DNA of 64,000 nucleotides. Origin: [Phialemoniopsis] sp. UDSM-2020 (lineage: Eukaryota; Ascomycota; Sordariomycetes; Thyridiales; Thyridiaceae). Shown here piece by piece: positions 22,823 to 34,336 of this stretch; the first letter of the stretch is position 1, and each line of letters opens with the position of its first letter. The notes beneath the pieces were generated by a model. The model searched no databases, had not been told where the DNA came from, and was given only the letters and a program-made list of their open reading frames with translations. The DNA is taken from assembly GCA_018873225.1 (NCBI GenBank), contig JAEILZ010000006.1:2232001-2296000 (forward strand), read 5' to 3'. The position numbers were made by a program, and so were the translations under genes.

Positions 22823-23299
22823 TTGCCTGTTACTTGCTTGCCCCGACTCGAGCCCACCTCGGTTGTGCGAGATCTCGAAGGGCCAAATCATCCGTGGCTG
22901 GCCATGGCCATGTATGTCCAGCCGTCTGTCGAACATGGCTTGTATGCTAAATAGTTAAAAAGCACGTCGTGATCTCTGAGGCGATATTGGGACTGTCGTT
23001 GATCGTCGAGCATCACACAGAAAAGTTATAAGCACGGGTACTTCCCTTCGGAGGAGCTTAGGCCTTTCACAGCTCAATATCTGTGTCATTGGGTACGATT
23101 CGAAGAGCATATGGTATATATGGCCAGTACGTGAGCATCCCGTACTTGAGCCAAAAAGTGCAGTATGCGGAATGAACATGCCATTCATATCCAATTGAAA
23201 TCAAAGGCAAAGCCTTCCCAATGCTTCTACGCAAAAGAGAACAGTGCAATGCAGCCCGAATATGACAAAAGCCGAATGTAATTACACCATCTGCGCCCT

Positions 23300-26200
23300 T
23301 CACCACTGCAGACCCTGTCCACCGGCCTGGATGACCAGGACACTAGTCTTCACTCCGCTGGTGGCAACCCACTCGCCGACCGCACCGACGGTGCCCCGGA
23401 AGTCGTGCCCGGCCTCGGCGGCGGTGGGGTCGCCGAACGAAGTGTGACGCCGACCAACAACAACGAGATCACCAGCATTCCGCACCGATTTGCCTACAAT
23501 CTTCTTGGCATGCGTGACGACATCACTAAGGGCTGACTTGGCATGAGTGGTCACCTCCATGAACGTAACACGAGATGAGAGTTCATCGGACAGTGAGCTT
23601 TGGAGCGACGAGAAAAGAGCCAGATCCTGGGCGGTAGCCTCCTCCACAGTCTTGATGTTGTCGATACCGGTAGCAATCTTCGAGCCCGAGTGACGGGGGC
23701 TGGCCGCGCTACTACCCGCAACGGCAACCTCTGGCGGGTGGGTGATGTCGGCCTCCTCTCCAGATAGATCGAACCGGCAGATCGTGGCGTTGACGTTGGT
23801 GTTCTTCGCAAGCTGCAACACAAAACGCAGAGCAACTCTGTCATCGACGCCGCCGAAGAAGGGGAAGAAGATGTGATGCGTCTTGTCCGCGACGGGTAGC
23901 GATGCGGGTTGGGCACGGACACTGTGTATCGATAGGGCCGACACGCTGTGGTGGAGCGTCGGTCTCTCCGCTCTGACTTGCCCACCAAAGCCATTGTTGA
24001 TGAAGATACCAGTGTTGCATACCGCCTGAGCCAGTACCTTCTGGACGAAGTCAAGATGAGTCCGTGAGTTGAAGCGGTCCTGTTCCGAGACCGCCGCAGG
24101 AACCGTCGAATCTTCCGTGACAGAGCCAATCTCGCTCCAGGGAATAAGAGCAAAGTCTGAAGAGATCTCTGATGCTTGGCGCGTCAAAGTCTCCGCATAC
24201 GAGTCGCTAGGCGCGACAACAACTTGGCCCGCAGCGGCGAGGTTGTTGAGCTGGGAGAAAGTCTTGAATGTGTTGACGATCGGGTCACGACGTGAGTATC
24301 CGGCGACATCGGAGACCTGCATGACACTGGAAGTACGCTCGGTAAGCTCCAAGATTCGGAGACCGTGTACTTCAAGAGGTCGGTGAGGAGGGCTTGACTG
24401 TTGGGTTTCCTGGGTTTGCCCGCCCTCCTCTTGCGAGGTGGCAATAGGCTTTATTTCTGCAGCGCTGGCCTGGCCAACAAGGGAGATAAAGGTGAAGAGA
24501 CTGGGCAGACTATCAAGTCGCAGGTAGACCAGTAGTCGATGGATCTGGCTCTGGTTGAGCTTCTCCAACGATGCTTGCTGACTAGAACTGGGCGTCAGAG
24601 GGTTCCCGTCCCAGTCAATCTCGCCGCGCTTCCACTTCTCGAGCTTGTGCTGGTACCATTTCGGGTACAAGAGGTTGGTCAACGGCGTGGTTGCTACAGT
24701 TGTTACAACAGCCATGACGACAAACAGGGTGAATGTCCGTTGAGACAGAATCTTGGCTTGGAGGCCAATGTTCTATAGACGGTTAGCTTGGATGTGATCC
24801 AGTTGGTAGACACAACTTACCAGAACAATAAGCTCGACAAGACCTTTGCAACTCATCAACACGCCGATAGTGAAGCTTTCTCTCCAGATCAAGCCATTGA
24901 ATCGCGCAGCAAGAGTACCACCGACAATCTTGCCGAAGAATGCAACGGCAGTAACGCCAACCACATACGCCCAGACCATGCCATCGTTCAACAGACCGAG
25001 ATCTGTGTTCAACCCAGAGAGGGCAAAGTAGAGAGGCAGGAAAACGACGCCAACGAAATCCTCGATCTTCTCCGTCAACTTGATAGCGAAACCACTCTCA
25101 TGGGGGCAGATTAGCCCGACTAAGAAACCACCGAAAATGGGATGAACGCCGATGATACCTGGTATGTCATCAGTACTGTGAAAAGAGATACCAGGGGAAA
25201 TGAATGTGCAAAGCAAAACATACCAGTGAACCAGGCAGAAACAAAGACCAAGAGGATCGTAAGACCAATCGTGCCCTGGGTTGGTCCATTTTGAAGACTG
25301 CCGTTCCTCCTCAAGATCCAATGGAAGACAGGCTTGACGGCAAAGACGAGGAAGAGAATCCAGCCAACACAGCACAATAGAGCCCACAAGGCAGCCAAGC
25401 CATTGGCGTTGTTGACGAGCGCGACACAAAGAGCCAGCAGGATCCACCCAACGACATCGTTACCAACACCTGCAGCAAGAACAGTGACACCGACTGATGT
25501 GCTGAGCAGCTCGAGCTCGGTCAGGATTCTGCACAGCACGGGAAACGCAGTGATGGCCAGAGCAGTTCCGACGAACAGAGCAAAAGTGGCGAAGCCAATT
25601 GGAACAATGCCAGGTTCACTGTTGAAGTGATTGTAGAGACCAACGGCAATTGCAACACCTAGACCGAAGGACAGGATCATGCCGAGGATACCGACACTGA
25701 CTGCAACCTTCCAATTGCGTTTAAACATGCGCAGATCAACCTATGGCAAGTTAGGGCCATCGTGATAGGACACCTCAAGGACGAATACCTACCTCAAGAG
25801 CTGTGAGAAAGAGGAAGATGATCAGACCCAGGTTGGCGGCATTGTTGAGGATGGGCATCGAGGCGGTTGGGAAGATAGCATCTTTGAAGTGTGGGATATG
25901 GCCCATAACCGATGGGCCAAGAATGATGCCTCCAATAACCTCAGCAATAACGCGAGGCTGGCCCAGGTATTTGAGTGGGAAGTGCAGCAGTCGGCAGAAG
26001 ACGATGATCAGAGCGGCCTGTGACTGGTGTCAGCAATCTTGTACTCCAAGCTGGACTGGGTACGATCCAAGGCTAGGGACGAGCGCAATGGGGATTCGCA
26101 TGGTCGGTTGCGACGTGAGCCATGTGCTGTGCTCGGTTACAGTCGGACCATGTGCACCATGGCTTGGACACAAGAAAACGAGGCAGCCTGGACGAAATAC

Positions 26201-26471
26201 ATACCTGGACCATAAACAGCTGGATTGGGTTCTTCGAGTCGACTGGAGACGCGGGCTGTCAGTGTCTATGGACCTAATGCTTCGTTTTGCGGTCCTGGCC
26301 TACGGCTGCGCGGCCAGGCACGGGGTGCTGTCACTCACAAGCAACGGGGCTGGCTCCCTCGAGCACACCAGCCTGCGGCGTCGCACGATCGCCGGTCGCG
26401 GTCGCGGAGGGCGCCGAGGACGTCGAGGACGCTATGAGCGTCGAGATGACGGTGACGGTCGCGGTCGCCAT
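23300..26471 (-). CDS. kha1: KHA1-type K+/H+ antiporter (CPA2 family)
   Basis: Six exons in transcript order (26471-26339, 26242-26205, 26017-25793, 25740-25224, 25158-24821, 24772-23300) give 907 aa with all junctions in phase. The N-terminus is Ser/Thr/Ala-rich, followed by [13 protein letters not shown] and [10 protein letters not shown], then about 12 membrane segments of the Na+/H+ exchanger fold, including [30 protein letters not shown] and GVGNDVVGW with the transport Asp. The C-terminal 450 residues form a cytosolic region with a USP/nucleotide-binding-like fold near its end. KHA1 proteins exchange K+ for H+ on endomembranes and influence K+ and pH homeostasis. Introns are 26243-26338, 26018-26204 (187 nt), 25741-25792, 25159-25223 and 24773-24820 (48 nt). 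The upstream ATG choice rests on the family-like N-terminus. Confidence 0.92.
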
Positions 26472-27827
26472 CTTGGAATATCGTCGGACCCCGGAGCGGG
26501 GGAGAAGCACGGGCGCACTTTAGGTGATCGGTCGTTGGAAACAGCACGCCCTCCGGCACCAGCTCCACGCGTCGTGATGGAATTGGCTCTTGATCCGAGG
26601 GAGCAAGGTGTACTTCCGGGTGTGTACAGGAAGAAGAGAAGCAATCGCAAATTGCGAGTCGTCGAGGAGCGACTCAGAGCCATGGGGAGCGGCGGGCGGA
26701 GACAAATAAAGGCCAAACCTTGGAGAAGACCCCGGGCTTGACAAGGTGGAGTCGTGCAGCCAGGCTCGGCCACCATCACATCACCCACACCTGGAGGATG
26801 CAATGGGTCCCCTACCTCTCAGGCGTCGCTTTTAGCGTACGGGGCGCCTATCAGGGAAGGGTGGCCCTTGGCGTACAGGGCACCTGGGCAAAACGACGTC
26901 GTAAAAAAGCGCTCACCTCCACTGACTTTCACCGACTAGACGTTGGACTTGCTTGGCGTCCCCTCCACCTTGCGCGTGGAGGAGAGGGAGGCTCGTGAAT
27001 GATTGAGGGGCTTGGCTCTTGACTGGCATGGCGGTTGTGCTGCTGACCGCTACCAACAGTTTCAAGGTTGCTATCTAAGAGATCTGCGTCCAAGGCCAAG
27101 CCGAGTCTGCTGCCAGGTTGCCCTTGAGAATCACCAATCTCAATCCTGACCACCCCACCGTTACTATGTACAAGTAGTTATACGAGATCCTGAGAAAGTA
27201 CCTAGTTGCATAGCAAGACAGATTCACACACAAAGGGACTTCATGTCATGGTTTGCCTAGCCTTCCACTCTAACTCGTCTGTGAGGTCTAAGACAGAAGA
27301 CAGCCCTTCCCAGAAGCCAGCCCAGTCCAGCCCCCAGCCCGTCCCCGGTAGAGGAGGGTACGGTGGCCCGTTCGCTCATCCCTGTGCCGTGCCTTAGTGC
27401 CAGTTAGTGAAGCTGCTGACTGTGCTCAGCTGGGCCACCCTGTCTGCACATCCACGACTCTTGTCACATCTGATCACTGTGCGAAACGGATAGGCTTGGA
27501 CCCGAACGCCGCCTTGTGAGCTCGCCCGCACTCGTGGAAGGTTTACCAAGACTTTCAATAGATCGATTGCGTGGTGATGCCTGGCCAGTAGCCGGGCGAT
27601 GGCGACAGAAACCCCGCGCATGGCGACTGTGCGCCGTCCGTGCTCGCCTTTGGTCAATGATGAAGCACGAAATCGCATTGTATGAACTAGAGGAGAAAAG
27701 GAGATGGAAATGCGAAATATAAAAACCCCTGGTCATCATCGCAAACGCGTCGAGTACCCGGATGGGCACTTAATCTAAGACCTACACCGTGCCAAATATC
27801 CGTGCCTCCATTAGCCTTTCTTGCCAA
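26472..27827. other. Divergent intergenic region (antiporter / carbonic anhydrase)
   Basis: About 1.36 kb of promoter DNA for both neighbours. A TATA-like ATATAAAAA lies at 27717-27725. No gene supported. Confidence 0.6.
27717..27725 (+). promoter_or_regulatory. TATA-like box of the carbonic anhydrase gene
   Basis: ATATAAAAA about 105 bp upstream of the ATG at 27828, a position compatible with a short 5' UTR. Confidence 0.5.
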
Positions 27828-28506
27828 ATGTCGTCGACGTCCTCGATCACCCCAGAGTATGAAGCGGCCAATGGCGAGTACGCCGCCGCCTTCGACAAGG
27901 GCCATCTAGCTCTCCCACCCTCTCGGTATTGCCGCCCCCCTTAACAAAAAGTCATTCTATTAAAGTAAGCTCAGCATACTTACATCTGCATCATGTGTAC
28001 AGACAGGTCGCCGTGGTAGCTTGCATGGATGCCCGTCTGGACCCGGCTCAGGTGCTGGGGATCGAGCTGGGATCCGCCCATGTAATCCGCAACGCCGGGG
28101 GCCGAGCCGTGGACGCCCTGCGCTCCATCATCATCTCGCAGCAACTTCTCGGAACCCGAGAAATAGTCATTGTCCACCACGTACGTCGTGTTCCCTTTAT
28201 GTTCCTTCTAATAACTAGCGATAATGCTGTGCTACCCCTAAAAAGGAGTCTTGTCTGACCACTTGCATCAACCTGCAGACCGATTGTGGCATGCTCACGT
28301 TCTCCGACCTGGATCTGAAAGCCAAGGTTCGGAAGGATCTGGACCAGGACGTTGACCACATTGCTTTTCTGCCTTTCAGTGATCTTGAGCAGAGCGTTCG
28401 CGACGACATTGCCGTCTTGAAGAAGTCGCCACTGGTCTTGGATGTGCCAATCACTGGCTACATCTACGACGTCAAATCTGGCAAGATCGAGAAGGTGAAT
28501 GATTAG
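27828..28506 (+). CDS. Short beta-carbonic anhydrase
   Basis: Exons 27828-27925, 28003-28180 and 28279-28506 give 167 aa. Zinc ligands and the Asp-Arg dyad are visible: CMDAR (Cys40, Asp42, Arg44) and HHTDCG (His92, Cys95). The first junction makes [13 protein letters not shown] and the second joins HH to TDCGMLTF. The enzyme hydrates CO2 to bicarbonate. With no targeting signal it is probably cytosolic. Length and motifs place it with the compact beta-CA clade that includes mycobacterial Rv1284, not with the longer Nce103 type. Introns are 27926-28002 and 28181-28278, the latter with a CTGAC branch site. The C-terminus ends [16 protein letters not shown], typical of this clade. Confidence 0.93.
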
Positions 28507-29519
28507 TCTAGTGTAATCAAATGATTGTTTCTCGTCTCATGTCACGCCCATGCTCTCTGTTCACTCCGGATGCCAGCCCATGCAGTCCGCTTTCAGTCCC
28601 TGTACGTAGATGGAGCCATGACGCAGACCTACAGAACTGCCAGACCGTTATGCTAGAGCCTAGGGCGAAACACTTTCAGGGGTTAGCTTCCTGTCTCCCC
28701 CGCTGCTAATGGCCCCCCTGTACCTAGGACTACCTAGGTAGCCAAGACCCCTTGATCAGAGAACCACCAACACCACAGTTGCATTCCGGGCTGCAAACAA
28801 CCGAGGGACCGCATGTACAGCGTTCTTGGACGTGCAGGAAACAAGATGAGCGTACACCTCAAAAGGGTCCAAAGCTCACGATCTGCGTTGCCGCGTGATG
28901 AGCACCCACGCTGTCCATGGGCACTTTTATTTATAGCCATGCGCCACAAGCGCCCACAAACCTTCAGATCTCAAACCTACCCTCCATCTGCAGCACTAAA
29001 GTATAGCCATGAAAATGTTACTTGACATGTGATATGTAAGAATTTGAGGGCGGTGATTACTGGTCGTAATCTTGGTACTGGCTGGTGTGGCCTTTCATTC
29101 TCTACTTGAGCTTTCGTGTCAATCTAACGCACATGCCATCAGGAGAGAAGTCGTTCGGAAAACATGTTTGCTTGTTTGCATGCGTATATCTGTCGATTTC
29201 AAAGATGGTTTGACTATAAACGACGACAATGCAATCCGTATATACCTTGCTCAGTAGCTTGTATGATGTTCCACCGCCCAGATGATATAACTCCGTCTCT
29301 TGCCTCAAGGGGCCTGGTATCTACAGTTCCCATATATTGATCCTGGGTTTGCCCGTCTTCAAAACGCCGGTGTGCCCTGTGTGTGATAAATGTAACAAAT
29401 CCAGCTCATGACAAGGACGTTCCAAAAACTTCAAGTTCATAATACAGATGTCAAAATGCAACCGATAGACATAGAAAAGAAGTAAAGTTTCGAGTAGAGA
29501 TTGCAAGCTGCAAGCGAGG
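28507..29519. other. Convergent intergenic region (carbonic anhydrase / sre1)
   Basis: About 1 kb with both 3' flanks and the TACCTAGGTA palindrome at 28731-28740, preceded by the partial copy TACCTAGGAC. AT-rich toward sre1. No gene supported. Confidence 0.55.
28731..28740. promoter_or_regulatory. TACCTAGGTA palindrome
   Basis: Second exact copy of the 10-bp palindrome; a near copy (TACCTAGGAC) abuts it at 28721-28730. Confidence 0.4.
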
Positions 29520-32500
29520 TCATGACGTGAGCTCTTCAAGGTCACACTCGTCGCTCATGCTGCCGTAGCCTTGGTCCGAGTCCATGCCAATGAGGCTCTT
29601 GGTCACGGATAGGCATCGGTCGACCACGCTATGACGCGTCTCCTGCTCAAGACCGCATTTGTCTCCGGCATGGCCCCCAATCCACAGCCGCAGTGTGCCT
29701 GCTAACCGTTCGAGGGAGGGCGCACACGCCTCAGCTGCAACGTTGTGGTCGTGTAAGCGCTCCATGAGCTTGAAGGCAGCAGTGCAGCCCAGAAGCGTCA
29801 TGCCTTCCGTAGAGCCGGGAAGGATCGAGTCGATGCATGCCAGAGTATCCTTGGATGGCTCCGCAAACCGTTGCAGATGGGCAATGCTCATCGCGCAGCG
29901 AAGGGCCATCTCAACATCGGGATCAAGATCAATGGTCGACATGGGGGAGTCGATGAGAGGCGGGACGCCTTTGCTGTAGTGAGGGTGCTTGTCGGGATTG
30001 AGGAGAGGCCCCAGAGCCTGCAGGGCGGCCGCAATGTTGGCACCACGCTTCTCGTCAAGCAGGACGGCTCGTGCAACAAGTGACCGAAGCTGGGCATTTG
30101 ACCCGATGGGCGAGAGCTCGGCGGCGAGGTCGAGGTCTTCCTTGATCAGCGCCACTGTAGCTTCGTCGACCTCCTCGGCCAGTGCAGTGCTCAAGGCGCG
30201 GTGGAGAACCAGGCTCGACCACCACGCAGCGACAGCATCCATAGGTGACCGGACTGCGGGGTCCTCCACGACGGCACTCATACCACCAATATCAAGATCC
30301 ACGTTATACGTCGTGGGGTTGTTCCAAGCCAGATTGTGAGCACGCTGCACCACATCATCGTTGAGAACATCCTCGCAGTCCTGGTCGAGAAGAGCTGCAA
30401 GGTGGTCTGGAAGCTCCTCATCGGGGACCTCGGCACCACTGCGCCGAAGCTGTGTCATAATCTGGTAGAGTTGCTTGGCCTGGTTCCACTTACTCCTCGC
30501 CAGCTTGTTGGCCACCACGTTGTGGATGCCCTTGATGCCAAACTGCCACAGAAGCACACGGATGTGCAGGGCTTTGAGCATAAGTCGCAAGGGGGTGTCA
30601 GGCAAAGTACCGGAAGCGAGCAGAGTCAGAGTCAGACGGCTCTTGTTGATTTCAACGTCGCCGCCGGCCAATTGAGCATCAAGCGCAATTGTCCACGCCT
30701 GGACTCGGGCCGTTTCCTGGTCCTCGGTGAGTCCAGTGAGAGTTTGATAGCCTTGGAGACCCATGGCATTGCGGAGGCTAAGCTTCACAGTCTTCAAAAT
30801 CAAGGCCAAAGCTTCGAGTATGAAGTTATGTCGAGGCACCCAAACAGTCTGAATGGCCGTGAGCCACGCTTGCCTCCGAACATGAATAGGCGATGCGAGT
30901 GACGGCACCTTCTCCAGGGATGCGCAGATCTGTCCACCTTTCTGGGGCTTTGGGGGTTTGGAGCTGAACAACGAAGGCACGAATGCCCATAACAAAGCTC
31001 CGAAAAGCACCATAAGCTTGAGCGTAGAAATGACCTGGGCTGTCGAAAAGTGGTATCCTGCCACGCTGAAATGGGGGGTCGATGCGATACTGGCAAGCAG
31101 GTGAAGAGGCGCCGCGTACAGACCCCGCCCTTCGGTGTTTTCGGTGCTTTGCTCGTTCTCTCTTGCAGCCTCCACAATCATGAGACCAGCAAGCGTGCCA
31201 ACCATCAGCTTGCCGAAATACGGGCCAGCGTTCTGCCACCTGTTTTGTTGCATCTGCTGTTGTTGCTGGATCTGCTGTTGTCGCATAAGTGCGGGGTTCG
31301 GCTGGAATGGCTGAGGAGGTACTGGGTAAGGTCGTCCAGCGGCAGCCTGTGCCTGGATGATTCTCTTCATCTCCTCGGGTACTTGAATCATGCCTGGCGG
31401 ATCCTGCGCGCCTGGCGTCGACATCGGGCTGTTCATGAAGGCGTCCTGGGCGAACTGCATGGGGGTTGGGGGTTGCGGCATGGGGCTCATGCCACCATTC
31501 ATAGCACCATGCATGAAGAGCTTTTCAAAGGCAGATATCCTTTGCTGCATAGTGTTGTTCTCGTCTAGGAGACGAGTATTTCGCTTCTCCAAATGCCGAA
31601 TGTACTCGGTGGCTTTGCTCAATACCTAGGATGAGAGTTAGGTAAATATTCCGTTTTCGGATCATGCTCAATACTTACTGTCGCCTTATTTAACTTGTGG
31701 GCGGGTGTCAGTCCGTGGAGTTCTTCGCGATCCTCGGTGGTGTCCTCTCCCCTTGCGCTCTTGGACATGATGCGAAGAGCGGGTACACTGTCTCTCAGTG
31801 CAGCAATCTTGTCGTTCAGGTTTGTCCGATACCTTTTCTCGATCATATTATGCGCCGTCTTCTTCACCGGCTGGTTCTCGTCGTCGTCATCGTCATCATC
31901 CTCGTCGTCGGCAGACGACTTCCTCTTCCGGTTCTTGGTCGGGTCATCGGGAGATGACGCCAGATCCCCCTTATCCTTCTCATTGATGCTGGACTGCGGA
32001 CTGGGCTCGCTCCTGGGCGAGTGATACTGCAGGTGAGCGGGCATGGCTATGCTCTTCAGCTTCTCCTGCTGCGCCAGCGTGAGGGTGTTGAGGACTTCCG
32101 GCGAGATTTGCGGTCGGACTTGGGCGTCGCTGCCGGAGTAGGAAGAATTGGGTCCCAGGGGGCTATTTAAAGAGTCGGCATTGAGAGAAGCCGGGCTGAT
32201 GCCGTTGAGGGACTGAGGGTGTGGTCTTTGTGGGAGCTGGCTGATGAAATGAGGCGCGTGCTGGAGACCCCAGGCTTGCTGCTGAAGCTGAGGGTTGAAG
32301 GCCTCGATCGAGCCACCGAAATCGAACTCGTAGGGAGGTGTGTCCTGGAATGAAGCCCAACTGGCGTCTGCAGGAAAAAATGATTGGGGAGTGTTGCCGT
32401 TGGCAGTGGTGGTAGGTACGGATCCAGGATCGGTAGCGGAGACAGGCTGCTGGGAGGTGCCGAGCGAGGTGCTGTCGAGATAGGAGCCTGCAAAGCCAGA

Positions 32501-32560
32501 GTCGTAGGAGTCAAGGTCGCCAAAGATGGCACCGTTCTCCTGCTGCTGTTGCTCGGCCAT
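29520..32560 (-). CDS. sre1: SREBP-type bHLH transcription factor, membrane-bound
   Basis: Exons 32560-31679 and 31625-29520 give 995 aa (intron 31626-31678, 53 nt, CTAAC branch). The basic helix-loop-helix begins at HNMIEKRYR (residues 237-245). Tyr244 replaces the usual Arg and is diagnostic of SREBPs. The intron removes a false tail and joins KAT to [17 protein letters not shown] leucine-rich coiled coil follows. Two membrane segments lie near residues 428-446 and 490-513 ([20 protein letters not shown]), and the C-terminal half resembles the conserved domain of fungal SREBPs (SrbA/Sre1). These factors sit in the ER and, after proteolytic release, activate sterol synthesis and hypoxia genes. 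The acidic N-terminus with Gln/Asp runs is a likely activation region. Confidence 0.93.
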
Positions 32561-34336
32561 CGTTCACCTAATGAACAAGCACGGGCAGGGCAGCCAGCAA
32601 CATGCAAGAATGGCCTGACCCGGCGATGCGCAGGGTGGCCTGAGGATGGATGGCGGCAGTAAGGGTGCGAAGGGCCTCTCTCACTCTGCTCTGGGCAAAT
32701 GACCCTGTCGCAAAGCCTTGCAGAGACCCGAGTCTGACCAACCGGGGCCGTAGAAAGGGTGGCCGAAAGAGGGTCGGAGGGTCGTTCGGAGGACCTAGCA
32801 ATTGCAGAGAGTCGAATGATCCTCTTTGCGCACCGCAGTATTTTCGCTTCGAGGCTGGATCATACGAGGGCGTCACTTTGGGGATGAGCCAGATTCCAGA
32901 TTGCAGATTGGATTGATGGTGAGGGGAGAGAAAGAGTGTCAAGAATTGGGGGCGATCAGGCCATTATTGGGGGGAATCGGCTGAGGCCAAACCGGCTTTG
33001 AGATGGACGAGCTTTGCCCTCTTGGGTAAGCTAAGCGAGGGGTTTTTAGTGTGCCTGGTGTCTGTCTGGTGTCTGGTGTGTGTGCGCGCCCGCGCCCGCC
33101 GCTCCGTTCTTCTCTCTAACTACTCCAGCTGCCGTTCGGGTTTTCAGGTGGTGGGAAAAGCAAAAAAGCCCATTCATTGCCTTGAATTGATTCGACTGAT
33201 TCTGCTAGCACCATCGGCCAGCCCCTCGATCGACTGGATCCGTCCGTCTCGTCGTGCGCGCGGCGGCTTGCACAGCCCAACGTTTTGATTTACGGGTCAC
33301 GGAGTACGGAGGACGGGCTTTTTACGTCAGCGACTGAGACATGACTATGTCCCAACCGGGACTTAGAGACTGCGAGTGGATGGTGGGATCACGCCTGGAT
33401 TGGGAGATCGGGGAGCACAATGAGGTACAAGGTGACGCTAGCTCCCGGATTACCTTGGGACCGGGCCTGCCTAGGTGCTTGAAACCTAACAAACAAACTT
33501 CTCCTCCGGGATGCAATTCTCTACCAAGTGCACTGCAAATGTACTCGAGTCAGGAACTCAAGGTTCACTCGCCATGCCTTTCGGCAGGAGACGGCGGCAG
33601 CACCAGCACCAGCACGCTGTCGAGCGTTTTCTTGGGAAGCCCGGGGATTTGGTACTGTCCGGGCCACCAATTCTTCTTGTCTCAGTGCGGTATCACAGCC
33701 CTCTGAGGCACGACTCTCAGCGGCACGGGCACTGTTAGGTCCGTCCGTCAGTTCAGGGTGCAATTCCAGCCCAAGCGGCACGGGCATTCCAAAAGCATGT
33801 GTCACGGCTGATCCATTTCACGCGCATCTCCTCCAGGCACCGTCGCCCTCCACCATCCGAGCTAATTGCATCATAGTCGATGGATACATGCATGCACTCA
33901 CGGCAGTCTCTCCCTCCTGAATCCATTTATTTGCTTTGCTGCGGATGGATTTGGCGCCGCGTGAAAGCGTGTCATTCCGTGTGCAGCAACTCCTGCCCAG
34001 CCCCGGCACGGGGACCACAGCTGTTTCATCCTGGACAATCCGAGACAACAACGTTGTAGCGACACATGAACTTCATGATTTCTGGAGTGTGCTCAAAGCG
34101 TAAGTGAAACAAGTGTAAATCGGGTATTTTCATTGGCAAAAGGCTATTGATAAATCCATTTCTGCCACTGGATTCTAAGCATAAACTCCCCTCATAATGG
34201 AAAAAACACAAACTTCAAGTCATGAGAAGTAGTTCATGACCGAATCTACCATGAAATGCTCAAGTGAGCGACTCCACCTCGCGGTCTGATGCTGAAACCT
34301 CACATCTCTATGCCTGCCACCGGAATCATTAATCAT
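32561..34336. other. sre1 upstream region and 3' flank of the membrane-protein gene
   Basis: About 1.8 kb. The part next to 32560 is the sre1 promoter/5' UTR; the rest has no supported gene. A partial CCTAGGTG motif occurs near 33470. Confidence 0.55.

Larger units (their letters stand above)
21936..23299. other. niiA promoter region and antiporter 3' flank
   Basis: About 1.4 kb. It contains a NIT4/NirA-like palindrome (22678-22685) and three TGATAA-type GATA sites (22572-22578, 22618-22623, 22816-22822). No gene supported. Confidence 0.7.

Noticed and set aside
30336..30902. 188-aa plus-strand ORF opposite sre1
   Set aside because: Antisense to conserved SREBP C-terminal sequence; no independent support.
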